Shown: positions 32,116 to 40,875 of the stretch, one piece after another
How positions within the stretch are numbered: position 1 is the stretch's first letter
How the letters are laid out: each line of letters begins with the position of its first letter
Origin: Streptomyces sp. CG 926
GTDB taxonomy: Bacteria; Actinomycetota; Actinomycetes; Streptomycetales; Streptomycetaceae
Length of the DNA: 64,000 bases
Assembly: GCF_003148825.1 (NCBI RefSeq)
Contig: NZ_QGGZ01000016.1
Location: forward strand, 1-64,000
Direction of reading: 5' to 3'
The notes under the pieces: model-generated
What the model saw: the letters and a program-made list of their open reading frames with translations, nothing else
Told to the model about the DNA's origin: nothing
Databases searched by the model: none
Made by a program: the position numbers and the translations under genes

Positions 32116-34269
32116 ATGCGCCCCCTCACCCCCGCCGATCCGGCCGCGATCGGCGGCAACCGGCTGTTGGGGCGGCTCGGTTCGGGCGGCATGGGCACCG
32201 TGTACCTCGCCCGCTCCACCACCGGCACGCTGGTCGCCGTCAAGGTCATCCGTGCCGACCACGCCGCGAACCCGGACTTCCGGGCCCGGTTCCGGCGCGA
32301 GGTGGAGGCCGCCGGGCAGCTGACCGGGCGCTGGGTGGTCCCGGTCGTCGCCGCCGACCCGCACGCGCGCGAGCCCTGGCTGGCCACCCCCTACGTCCCC
32401 GGCCCCGCCCTGTCCGAGGCCGTGGGAGGGTACGGTCCGCTGCCCGTCCGGTCGGTGCGGATCCTGGGTGCGCGGCTCGCCGAGGCCTTGGCCCAGGTGC
32501 ACGCCGCCGGGCTGGTCCACCGCGACGTCAAACCGGGCAACATCCTGCTCGCCCCGGACGGGCCCCGACTGATCGACTTCGGGATCGCGCGCGCCGAAGG
32601 CGCGGTCACGCTGACCGCCGCGGACGCCGTCCTCGGCACCCCGGGGTACCTGGCACCGGAGCAGGCCCGCACGGACGGGGTGACGGCCGGCGCCCCGAGC
32701 GACGTCTTCTCCCTCGGCTGCGTCCTGGCGTACGCGGCCACCGGGCACGGCCCCTTCGGCGGCGGGCACGCGGCCGCGGTGGTCTACCGCACGGTCCACG
32801 ACGAGCCCGAACTCTCCGACCTTCCGGCGGAGTTGCTGGACATCGTGCGAGCCTGCCTGGCGAAGGACCCGGCGGCCCGGCCGACCCCGGACGCGCTGCG
32901 CCTCGTACTCGGCGACGGCGAGGCGGGCCCCGACGGCGAGGACTGGCTGCCGCCCCCGCTGCCCCGCCTCATCGCCGAGCGTTCGACCAGAGCGTTGGAC
33001 CTGCCCGCCCCGGAACCGACCCGGATCGACGCGCCACAGGCGGCCGTACCGGGCCTCACGCGCAGACGGCTGCTCGGGGTCGGCGCGGGCCTTGCCGTCA
33101 TCGGAGCACCGGTCGCCTGGTTCACCACCCGAGGCAGGACCCGCGGCACGACAACGCCGCCCGCCCGCGAACTAGCCACGCACACCTTGGCCCTCCAGGC
33201 CGACCTGACCGGGCCCGGCAAAGAGACCGGCCAGGCCCACGAGCGCGGCATGAAACTGGCCGTGGAGCGGCACAACAGCCGGCCGGACGCCGCGTTCCGG
33301 CTGGCCCTGCGCATCGCCGATGACGGCGGGGACGCCACGCGCGCCGCGCAGGTCGTCAAGGAGCTGGCCGCCGACCCCGCGGTGATCGCGCTCGTCGGCC
33401 CCACCTGGGACGCGGCCGTGCCCGAGCTGGCCGTCGCCTGTGACGCGGCCGCACTCGCGCTGCTGCTGGTGTCCGCCGACAGCCCGGAGACCGCCACCTC
33501 CCGGGAGAAATGGCGCACGATGGTCGCCACCCGCCCGGCCGGCGACCAGCTCGCCCTCCCGGTGATCGACTACTTCACCCGGATCCGCCCCGTCCGCCGC
33601 ACGGGCCTGGTGGAGGACGCCGAGGGCGGCGAGCCCGCCTTCCCGCTCGTCCGCTCGCTGCAGCAGAACCCGCCGTCGGAGGGCACGCTCAGCGTCCACC
33701 GGATCCCGGCGGGCGGCTCCGACTTCGCAGGCGCCGTACGCGCGCTGACCGAGGCCGGCGCCGAGGGCGTCGTCTACGCTGGCACCTCACCGCAGCGCGC
33801 GGCCAGGATGGCCCGCGCCCTGACCGAGGGCGGATTCCAGGGCCCGCGGATGGGCATCCAGCACGCGATGGAACCGGCCTTCCTCGACGACGCCGGTCCG
33901 GCCGCCGAAGGCTGGCTGTTCAGCTCCCTGTTCACCGACCCGCAGGCCGTCCCCGGGGCGGCCGAGTTCGTCGCCGCCCACCGCGCCGCGTACGGGGAAG
34001 CACCCGCCCGCTGGGCCACCGAGGCCTATGACGCCGTGGGACTGCTGGCCGCGGCCCTGACCGGGCTGGGGGAGGAGGGGCGGGACCGGGCGGGCGTGAC
34101 CCGCCGGATCTTCCGGACAGCCCACGAAGGCCTGGCCAAGCCGCTCTCCTTCGACTCCAACACCCATGTCCTGACCAGAGCCCGCACCGGTCACCTCTAC
34201 CGGGTCGAGTCCGGCGCGTACCGGTACCTGGGCATCTACGCGGACGTGAAGCCCGAGTCGACGCAGTGA
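32116..34269 (+). CDS. Receptor Ser/Thr protein kinase with extracellular substrate-binding-protein domain (2)
   Basis: 717 residues, a tandem paralogue with identical domain order and matching positions: Lys43 (VAVKVI), HRDVKPGN with His135-Asp137, LIDFGIA, GTPGYLAPEQ; Tat-like TRRRLLGVGAGLAV at 315-328; and a periplasmic-binding domain from about 355 (LALQADLTGPGKETGQAHER, VGPTWDAAV, VYAGTSPQRAARM, GPAAEGWLF). The kinase halves are much more alike than the sensor halves, as expected if the two sense different ligands. It ends the operon; the next gene is on the other strand. Confidence 0.9.
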   Translation: MRPLTPADPAAIGGNRLLGRLGSGGMGTVYLARSTTGTLVAVKVIRADHAANPDFRARFRREVEAAGQLTGRWVVPVVAADPHAREPWLATPYVPGPALSEAVGGYGPLPVRSVRILGARLAEALAQVHAAGLVHRDVKPGNILLAPDGPRLIDFGIARAEGAVTLTAADAVLGTPGYLAPEQARTDGVTAGAPSDVFSLGCVLAYAATGHGPFGGGHAAAVVYRTVHDEPELSDLPAELLDIVRACLAKDPAARPTPDALRLVLGDGEAGPDGEDWLPPPLPRLIAERSTRALDLPAPEPTRIDAPQAAVPGLTRRRLLGVGAGLAVIGAPVAWFTTRGRTRGTTTPPARELATHTLALQADLTGPGKETGQAHERGMKLAVERHNSRPDAAFRLALRIADDGGDATRAAQVVKELAADPAVIALVGPTWDAAVPELAVACDAAALALLLVSADSPETATSREKWRTMVATRPAGDQLALPVIDYFTRIRPVRRTGLVEDAEGGEPAFPLVRSLQQNPPSEGTLSVHRIPAGGSDFAGAVRALTEAGAEGVVYAGTSPQRAARMARALTEGGFQGPRMGIQHAMEPAFLDDAGPAAEGWLFSSLFTDPQAVPGAAEFVAAHRAAYGEAPARWATEAYDAVGLLAAALTGLGEEGRDRAGVTRRIFRTAHEGLAKPLSFDSNTHVLTRARTGHLYRVESGAYRYLGIYADVKPESTQ

Positions 34270-34286
34270 ACGGGGGCCAGGGGTGC

Positions 34287-34907
34287 CTATTCGAACCGGG
34301 AGGTGTCGCCCGCGCCCCGGCGTACGATCTCGACCTCACCGCCGGAGAAGTCGATGACGGTGGTCGGCTCGGTACCGCAGTCACCCGAGTCCAGCACGGC
34401 GTCCACCTCGTGGTCGAGCCGCTCCTTGATCTCCCAGCCCTGCGTCATCGGCTCGGGCTCGTCGGGCAGCAGCAGCGTGCTGGAGAGCAGCGGCTCCCCC
34501 AGCTCGGCGAGCAGGGCCTGGGTGACGACGTGGTCGGGAATCCGGACTCCGACCGTCTTCTTCTTCGGGTGCAGCAGCTGGCGCGGCACCTCGGAGGTCG
34601 CGGGGAGGATGAAGGTGTAACTGCCGGGAGTCGCCGCCTTGATGGCGCGGAACACGTCATTGTCGATCTGGACGAACCGGCCGAGCTGCGCGAAGTTCTG
34701 ACACACCAGAGTGAAGTGGTGACGGTCGTCCAGGTTCCGGATCGACCGGATCCGGCTGATGCCGTCGCGGTTGCCCAGCTGGCAGCCGAGCGCGAAGCAG
34801 GAGTCGGTCGGGTACGCGACGAGCTTCCCACCGCGGATCATGTCGACCACGCTGTCGATCGTGCGCCGCTGGGGATTCTCGGGGTGAACATCGAAGTATT
34901 TCGCCAT
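34287..34907 (-). CDS. Sua5/YciO/YrdC-family protein (threonylcarbamoyl-AMP synthase-like)
   Basis: 206 residues with the YrdC fold: GGKLVAYPTDSCFALGC near the start (typically GG.v..PTdt.YgL), IRNLDDRHHFTLVC, PGSYTFILPAT and VGVRIPDHVV. YrdC/Sua5 proteins make threonylcarbamoyl-AMP for tRNA t6A. The sequence looks closer to the YciO branch (SCFALGC, KKKTVGVRIPD), whose role is less certain and often redundant, so the housekeeping enzyme is likely elsewhere. Convergent with the second kinase gene by 17 bp. Confidence 0.85.
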   Translation of the reverse strand: MAKYFDVHPENPQRRTIDSVVDMIRGGKLVAYPTDSCFALGCQLGNRDGISRIRSIRNLDDRHHFTLVCQNFAQLGRFVQIDNDVFRAIKAATPGSYTFILPATSEVPRQLLHPKKKTVGVRIPDHVVTQALLAELGEPLLSSTLLLPDEPEPMTQGWEIKERLDHEVDAVLDSGDCGTEPTTVIDFSGGEVEIVRRGAGDTSRFE

Positions 34908-35071
34908 CCGCCGAGCGTACGCGGTCGGGACCCCGGCGCCGGCACGGCCGATCCGTCCGCCGAGCCGCCGCCGACGACGTCCTCGGCCCGGTCGGACCCG
35001 TCGGTCGCGTCGGCGGACCCACCTGCGGACCTGCGCGCCGGGATCCGGGGGACGGGTGCGACGATGCGCGG

Positions 35072-35800
35072 ATGCGCACGCTGAACGAACTGATCGACGT
35101 GGACGGTCCCGCCTGGCCCGAACTGAGCGCGGAACTCGGCGCGGCAGCCCTTCCGACGGTGGTCCTGCCGGTCGATCCCGCCCTCGCCCGGGCCTCGCTC
35201 CTGCAGCTGCAGGTCACGGCGCGCTCCTACCTGGGCGCGGTGACACTGCACTGCGGCGGCCTGCTCCTGGACGACGGCTGGCTGCGGGTCCTCGGCAGCC
35301 CCGCGGCCGAAGGATCCCGGGGACTGCCGGGACTCGCCCGGGCGAACGGCTTCCCTCCGACCTTCGACTCCGGCTGGTGTCCGGATGCCGGGCTGGTCGT
35401 GGCGTACGACGTGCTCGGCGGGGTGTTCGCCCTCAACGGCGCGCGTCCCGCCGACGACGGCCGCCCCGGAGGACCCGGCGAGATCGTCTACTTCGCCCCG
35501 GACGCGCTGCGCTGGGAGGAGCTCGGCGCCGGTTACGCGGGGTGGCTGTCGTGGCTGGTGTCGGGATCCCTCGACCAGTTCTACGCCGACCTGCGATGGA
35601 CCGGATGGCGGGAGGAGATCGCGGAACTGCACGGCGACCGGGGGCTGACGCTCTACCCTCCGCTGTGGTCCGCCGAGGGCCGCCACGACTTGGCGGCGAC
35701 CAGCCGGCGCGCCGTCCCGATGGCGGAACTGCTGGGCTTCGGCCGGGAATCCGCGCGACAGTTCGACGGGTTCGACCCGGGATTCATGGGCGCACTCTGA
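35072..35800 (+). CDS. DUF2625-family protein
   Basis: 242 residues: TLNELIDVDGPAWPEL, then LGAVTLHCGGLLLDDGWLRV, GLVVAYDVLGGVFALNG, GEIVYFAPDALRWEELGAGY and FYADLRWTGWREE, all characteristic of the DUF2625 domain as I remember it. No signal peptide, membrane segment or catalytic motif can be pointed to, and I know no function. ATG 35072 follows a normal spacer. Monocistronic. Confidence 0.8.
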   Translation: MRTLNELIDVDGPAWPELSAELGAAALPTVVLPVDPALARASLLQLQVTARSYLGAVTLHCGGLLLDDGWLRVLGSPAAEGSRGLPGLARANGFPPTFDSGWCPDAGLVVAYDVLGGVFALNGARPADDGRPGGPGEIVYFAPDALRWEELGAGYAGWLSWLVSGSLDQFYADLRWTGWREEIAELHGDRGLTLYPPLWSAEGRHDLAATSRRAVPMAELLGFGRESARQFDGFDPGFMGAL

Positions 35801-35879
35801 CGAGTCCGGGCTCCCGCAGGGGCCGGAGGTGGACTTCCGGCAGTGCCGCCGACCCGGGGACTTCCGTAGGGTCGGGTGC

Positions 35880-37487
35880 GTGAGATCAGTGATCATCAAG
35901 CCGTCGATGCCGCAACCGGTCGTGTCCGCAGGGCTGTTCATTGCGGCGGTCGTCGCCGTCGGCGCGAGCGTGACCGACCTGTGGTGGGGGATCCCGGCGG
36001 CGCTCTGCGCGTACCTCGCCGGCCGCGGACCGGGGCCGGGCCGGAGCGCGGCGGTCGCCTTGGCCGTGCTGCTCGTAGCAGCCGTGCCCACCGTGGTCCT
36101 GGTGCCCGAGTGGCTCGCGTGGGCGACCCGGTTCGTCCTGATGCTGCTCTGCGCGGCGATGCTGCCCTGGTTCGCCGGCCGGTTCCTGCGCCAGTACCGC
36201 GAACTGGTCCGCGCCGGGTGGGAGCGGGCCGCGCGCCTGGAGCGGGAGCAGCGGCTGCTCGCCGAACAGGCCCGACTGCGTGAACGGACCAGGATCGCGC
36301 AGGACATGCACGATCTCCTCGGCCACGAACTCAGCCTCATCGCCCTGTCCGCGGGAGCGCTGCAACTGGCCACCGGCCTTCCCGAGGCGCACCGCACCGC
36401 CGCGCGGGACATCCGGTCCAGGGCGGGCGCGGCCGTGGACCGGCTCGGCGAGGTGATCGGAGTCCTGCGCGAACCCTCGGATGCGGAGCTGGGGCCGGAA
36501 CCCGGGCCGGCGGGCGGATCCTGGAGTGGGCTCGCCGCGATCGAGGCCTTGGTGGACCGGGCCGCCGGGGCGGGGCTCGACGTCCGGCTGCGGGTGGAGG
36601 GCGCACCGGCGGCCGGCGCGCCGCCGCGGGCCGTCGACCGGGCCGCGTACCGGGTCGTCCAGGAGGCGCTGACGAACATCGCCAAGCACGCTCCCGGCTC
36701 CCGGGCCACCGTCATGGTCCGGCACACGGCGGACGCGCCGGACGCGTCGGAGGCGCCGGAGCCCGTGGATGCGACGGAGCCGGTGGACTCGGCGTGTGCG
36801 GCGTATACGGCAGGCCGGACCGAGGTCGCCGTGACCAACGGGCCGGTCCGCCAGGCGCCCTCCGCCCCGAGACCGGACGCTCCCGGCGCCCTCGGCGAGA
36901 CCCGCCGGCTCGGGCTCATCGGCCTGGACGAACGCGTCCGGCTGGCCGGCGGCACCTTCACCGCGGGCCCCGACGGCGACGGCTTCGCCGTTCGCGCCGA
37001 GCTCCCGCACCGGCCCGGCGCGGCCCCGCCGCGCCCCACCGGCCCGGCCCGCCCGGCCGGCGTACTGCCCCCGGAGCACCGCAGCGCGCGCCGCCGACTG
37101 CGCCGCACCGCCACCGCCGCCGTCCGCCGCGCCCGCCAGGACGTCGTGCGGATAGTGCACGCCCACCAGGACCCGCAGCAGGGCCGCGGCCGCCGCCACC
37201 GGCAGTGCCAGGGCCGCGCCCCGGGGGCGTACGAGGGTCACCCCGACCGCCGGCGCGGCGGCGAGGGTGGCGTGATTGCTCGGGAACGACCAGTCGCCCG
37301 GAGCGGGACACGGTGCGACCGCCAGAGCCCCTGCCACGGCCCGGCAGGGCCGTTCCTCGTCGACCAGGAGTTTCACCGCCTCGCTGAGCGCGTAGGCGAC
37401 CACGGTTCCGGCGGCCGCCAGGGCCACCCCGGCCAGGCCCGGTACGTCACGGCGCCGCAGGGCGGACAGGCCCGCCAGGAGCAGTAG
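35880..37487 (+). CDS. Orphan NarL-type sensor histidine kinase with aberrant 3' end
   Basis: Open frame of 535 residues. Four or five membrane segments (1-110), a coiled dimer helix ending in the HisKA_3 box RIAQDMHDLLGHELSLIA (His144), the N box VVQEALTNIAKHAPGS and G box RLGLIGLDERVRLAGGTF. Kinase homology finishes around 37030 (VRAELPHRPG). The remaining 150 residues are Arg/Gln/Gly-rich and antisense to the PAP2 gene, so the native stop seems lost. GTG 35880 lies just after TAGGGT. The response regulator expected directly downstream is absent. Confidence 0.72.
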   Translation: MRSVIIKPSMPQPVVSAGLFIAAVVAVGASVTDLWWGIPAALCAYLAGRGPGPGRSAAVALAVLLVAAVPTVVLVPEWLAWATRFVLMLLCAAMLPWFAGRFLRQYRELVRAGWERAARLEREQRLLAEQARLRERTRIAQDMHDLLGHELSLIALSAGALQLATGLPEAHRTAARDIRSRAGAAVDRLGEVIGVLREPSDAELGPEPGPAGGSWSGLAAIEALVDRAAGAGLDVRLRVEGAPAAGAPPRAVDRAAYRVVQEALTNIAKHAPGSRATVMVRHTADAPDASEAPEPVDATEPVDSACAAYTAGRTEVAVTNGPVRQAPSAPRPDAPGALGETRRLGLIGLDERVRLAGGTFTAGPDGDGFAVRAELPHRPGAAPPRPTGPARPAGVLPPEHRSARRRLRRTATAAVRRARQDVVRIVHAHQDPQQGRGRRHRQCQGRAPGAYEGHPDRRRGGEGGVIARERPVARSGTRCDRQSPCHGPAGPFLVDQEFHRLAERVGDHGSGGRQGHPGQARYVTAPQGGQARQEQ

Positions 37488-37732
37488 CAGGCCCAGGAGC
37501 AGCAGGGTGCCTTCGCTCGCCGCCTCCAGCGCCGTCCCGGCCCAGGCCGGTAAGTCGTGTGCCACGCTCCCGGCGAGCGACCGGTAGGCCGTCGCCGAGG
37601 CGCCCCGCACGACGTGTCGGTGCCCGGCGCGCCGCCGGGCGCCGCCCAGGTGACGGCCGCCGCGCCCGCCCCGGCCGTCGCAGCGGCGAGCGGCAGCCGT
37701 CGGGTCCATCCGTATCGGGTGTTCGATTCCAT
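37100..37732 (-). pseudogene. PAP2-family phosphatase, frameshifted and without its own stop
   Basis: The motifs of a membrane PAP2 phosphatase are clear: KLLVDEERPCRA (KxxxxxxRP), DWSFPSNHATLAA (PSGH) and RVLVGVHYPHDVLAG (SRxxxxxHxxxD). The natural N-terminus MESNTRYGWTRRLPLAAATA starts at ATG 37732 in a different frame from the body, so there is a frameshift around 37620-37640. After HYPHDVLAGA the frame never closes and runs antisense through the sensor kinase to 35886. The left boundary given is where family similarity fades. Either real decay or assembly error at both ends. Confidence 0.6.
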
Positions 37733-38002
37733 GGGGCGACCGTAGGAAGGCCGGGGGTCCGGCCGCCCCGGTCGGACGGCTGCTCCGGACCCCGCCGAAG
37801 GTCGGGGTTGCGCGGTCCGCCGTTCCGTGTGCGCGAACGCGTTTCGCGGACGTGGCGGGCTCGTGGGGGTCCCTGCGCGACCTTCCGGACGCTGCCGGGC
37901 GGGTTCGGGGGCACGATGAGAGGAAGCCGTACGCCTCGGCCCGCCCCGGTGCGGGCGGCGTCGGGCGGCGTCGGGCCGACGATGCCGGAAGGAGCGTCGC
38001 CG

Positions 38003-40102
38003 ATGGGAGCGATCGACGGTTCGGGGACCGGTGGGCTCAGACCCCTCATTGCCGGGGTCACCCCACCGAGCGGACTGCTTGACGTCCTGAACGTCGCAGC
38101 GGTCGTCCTCGACTCCGAAGGACGGGTCGCCCTGTGGAGCCCACAGGCCGAGCAGCTGTTCGGCTGGACGGCCGCGGAAGCGCTGGGGCAACCCGCCGCC
38201 CGGCTGCTGGCCGCCAAGGAGCACGTGGGCCTGGTCACGGAGCTGTTCGCCCGTGTCATGGGCGGCGCGGGCGACTGGGCGGGCGCCTTCCCGGTACGCC
38301 GCAGGGACGGCACCACGCGCCTGGTGGAGTTCCGCAACATGCGGCTGCTCGACGAGCACGGCGACATGTACGCGCTGGGCATCGCGACCGACCGGACCCG
38401 GCTGCGCCAGCTGGAGCGCGACCTGGCCCTGTCCGCGCGCCTGGTGGCCCAGTCCCCGATCGGCCTCGCCGTCCTGGACACCGAGCTGCGGTACGTGCTC
38501 GTGAACCCGACCCTGGAGCGGATCAACGGACTGCCCGCCGAACAGCACATCGGCCGGGGCGTCCGCGAGGCCCTGTCCTTCCTCGACGACGCGGAGGCCG
38601 CCGAATCGGCGATGCGCCAGGTCCTGGCCACCGGCACGCCCCTGCTCGAACAGTTCACCGCCGGCCGTACCCACGGCGGAGACCGCACCGAACACGCCTG
38701 GTCGGTGTCGTACTACCGGCTGGAGGACGCCACCGGCCGGGTCCTGGGCCTCGCCACCTCGGTGGTGGACGTCACCCAGAGTCACCGGGCGGCCATCGAG
38801 ATCGCCCGTAGCCGCCGCCGTCTCGCCCTCATCGCGGACGCCACCGTCCGCATCGGCACCACCCTCGACCTCGACCAGACCGCCCGCGAGCTCGCCGACG
38901 TCGTCGTACCCGAGCTCGCCGACATCGCTGCCGTCGACATCCTCGACTCCGTCCTCGAAGGTCGGCCGACCCTGCGGTCCTCCGCCCACGAGCCCGCGGT
39001 GTTCCGCGCCCTGGCCCTCGCGGCCGCCTACCCCAGCGACGCCGTCCGCGCCGCCGACCCGCCCGGCGACATCGCCCGCTACGCCGCGGACCGGCTGGTC
39101 ACCCAGTCCGTGACCACCGGCCACCCGGTCCTCGTCGCCCACGTACAGGCCCAGGACATCTCGCGCATAGCCCGCGACAGCACCGCCGCCGACCTCCTGA
39201 GCCGCGCCGGGCTGCGCTCCTACCTGGCCGTGCCGCTCATCGCCCGCGGCGAGGTGCTGGGCGCCCTCGACCTCAAACGCACCCGCAACCCGCTGCCGTT
39301 CAACGACGACGACATCGTGCTGGCCGGTGAACTGGCCGCCCGCGCCGCCGTGTGCATCGACAACGCCCGCTGGTACCGCAACGCGCACCACACCGCCCTC
39401 GCCCTCCAGCACCACCTCCTGCCCCACCACCCGCCGCCCACCCCCGGCCTGGAGGTGGCCTACCGCTACCGGCCGGCCGCGGCCAGCAGCGAGATCGGCG
39501 GCGACTGGTTCGACGCCATCGCGGGACCGGAGGACACCACCGTCCTCGTGGTCGGGGACGTCATGGGCAGCGGCATCAACGCCGCCGCCAGCATGGGGCA
39601 GCTGCGTACGGCCACCCGCACCCTCGCCGAGCTCGCGCTCGACCCGCCCCAGGTGCTCCACCAGCTGGACCACACCACCGCCGCACTGGAGGAGACCATC
39701 GCCACGTGCGTCTACGTCGTCTACGACCCGCACGCCGCCGAGTGCCGGGTCGCCCTCGCCGGACACCTGCCCCCCGTCCTCATCCGCGCCGGCCACCGGC
39801 CCAGGCTCCTGGACCTGCCCACCGGCGCACCCCTCGGCGTGGGCGGCATCCCCTTCGAGTCCACGGCCATCGCCATGGACCCCGGAGACCAGCTCGTCCT
39901 CTACACCGACGGTCTGGTCGAGACCCGCGACCAGCCCATCGACGAACGTCTCGACCTCCTGCTGACCCTGCTCGCCGACACCGGACGTCCCCTGGAGGAG
40001 ACCTGCGACCGGCTCCTGGACTCCCTGCGCCGCACGGACGACCACGACGACGTCGCCCTGGTCATCGCCCGCGCCCGCACCCTCCCGACCGGCTCCGCCT
40101 AG
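38003..40102 (+). CDS. PAS-PAS-GAF-PP2C (SpoIIE-type) phosphatase
   Basis: 699 residues, cytoplasmic. PAS1 about 25-135 (VLDSEGRVALWSPQAEQLFG), PAS2 about 140-260 (VLDTELRYVLVNPTLERING), GAF about 270-440 (RRLALIADATVRIGTTLDLD), and a PP2C/SpoIIE phosphatase 462-695 with the metal aspartates in SEIGGDWFDA, VGDVMGSG, LYTDGLVETR and DDVALVIA. This architecture dephosphorylates STAS anti-sigma antagonists in sigma-B-like partner switching. No HATPase or STAS gene is nearby. ATG 38003 has GGAAGGAG eight bases upstream; the longer open frame before it is antisense to PAP2. Confidence 0.92.
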   Translation: MGAIDGSGTGGLRPLIAGVTPPSGLLDVLNVAAVVLDSEGRVALWSPQAEQLFGWTAAEALGQPAARLLAAKEHVGLVTELFARVMGGAGDWAGAFPVRRRDGTTRLVEFRNMRLLDEHGDMYALGIATDRTRLRQLERDLALSARLVAQSPIGLAVLDTELRYVLVNPTLERINGLPAEQHIGRGVREALSFLDDAEAAESAMRQVLATGTPLLEQFTAGRTHGGDRTEHAWSVSYYRLEDATGRVLGLATSVVDVTQSHRAAIEIARSRRRLALIADATVRIGTTLDLDQTARELADVVVPELADIAAVDILDSVLEGRPTLRSSAHEPAVFRALALAAAYPSDAVRAADPPGDIARYAADRLVTQSVTTGHPVLVAHVQAQDISRIARDSTAADLLSRAGLRSYLAVPLIARGEVLGALDLKRTRNPLPFNDDDIVLAGELAARAAVCIDNARWYRNAHHTALALQHHLLPHHPPPTPGLEVAYRYRPAAASSEIGGDWFDAIAGPEDTTVLVVGDVMGSGINAAASMGQLRTATRTLAELALDPPQVLHQLDHTTAALEETIATCVYVVYDPHAAECRVALAGHLPPVLIRAGHRPRLLDLPTGAPLGVGGIPFESTAIAMDPGDQLVLYTDGLVETRDQPIDERLDLLLTLLADTGRPLEETCDRLLDSLRRTDDHDDVALVIARARTLPTGSA

Positions 40103-40105
40103 GCT

Positions 40106-40149
40106 CCGGCTTCCGTCCGGCTTTCGCCCGGCTTCCGTCCGTCTTCCGT
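40106..40149. repeat. Four tandem 11-bp repeats
   Basis: Units CCGGCTTCCGT, CCGGCTTTCGC, CCGGCTTCCGT and CCGTCTTCCGT begin 4 bp after the phosphatase stop codon. Slippage-type microsatellite or a protein-binding array; no function evident. Confidence 0.7.
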
Positions 40150-40233
40150 CCGGCGCACCACGGTCGCCCGGGCACGGTTCTCCCTCCCGCCGAAGACGGC
40201 TGACCCCTCCGGTCGACTGTTATCGTCCGAGGT

Positions 40234-40758
40234 ATGCCCGAGCTCATAACCCCCAGCCCCCACCTGCACACTTCCTGGCTCGCCGCGCAGCAGGAAGGGG
40301 GACTCGACGCCCAGCTGGACAGCGGTGGGCTCGGCTTCGACGACGAGGTGGACACCCCGGAGGGCTTCGCGGCCTGGGTGGAGCGACTGCGCCGCTGCTC
40401 GGACCGCACCCTGCCGCTCGACCACGGCCGGGTCCACGCGACGTACTGGTGGATCGCCGAGGGCGACACGTACCTGGGCGCGATCGACCTGCGGCACTAC
40501 CTGAACGGCTTCCTCCTCGACGCGGGCGGCCACATCGGCTACAGCGTCAGGCCCTCGGCACGTCGCCGGGGCCTTGCCACCTGGGCCCTCGGGGCGGTCC
40601 TGCACGAGGCGCGCGTCCTGGGCATGGACCGGGTCCTGCTGACCTGCGACCCGGACAACGAGGCGTCGGCCCGCACCATCGAGGCCAACGGCGGTCTGCT
40701 GGAGGACGTCCGCGACACCCTGATCGGGCCCAAGCGACGCTACTGGATCGACCTCTAG
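40234..40758 (+). CDS. GNAT-family N-acetyltransferase
   Basis: 174 residues. GNAT core: YLGAIDLRHYLNGFLLDAGG, then HIGYSVRPSARRRGLATWAL (acetyl-CoA-binding R-x-x-G-x-A/G), VLLTCDPDNEASARTIEANG and the closing GPKRRYWIDL. This fits the RimJ-like/'predicted acetyltransferase' group in actinobacteria. ATG 40234; TGTTATCGT upstream could be a -10, giving a short leader. Acceptor unknown. Confidence 0.87.
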   Translation: MPELITPSPHLHTSWLAAQQEGGLDAQLDSGGLGFDDEVDTPEGFAAWVERLRRCSDRTLPLDHGRVHATYWWIAEGDTYLGAIDLRHYLNGFLLDAGGHIGYSVRPSARRRGLATWALGAVLHEARVLGMDRVLLTCDPDNEASARTIEANGGLLEDVRDTLIGPKRRYWIDL

Positions 40759-40875
40759 CACGGCGTTCACCCACCGGCATCACCCGCGGACGCTCCCGGC
40801 CGGCCCGGCGGCCGTACACGAGCAGGAGCCCCGTGTCGTTCCACCGCCGTACGACCGCGGTGGGTCGATAGTGGG

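Noticed and set aside
29788..32799. Thousand-codon minus-strand frame across the kinase operon
   Set aside because: Antisense shadow of two well-supported kinases; composition is that of a reverse frame.
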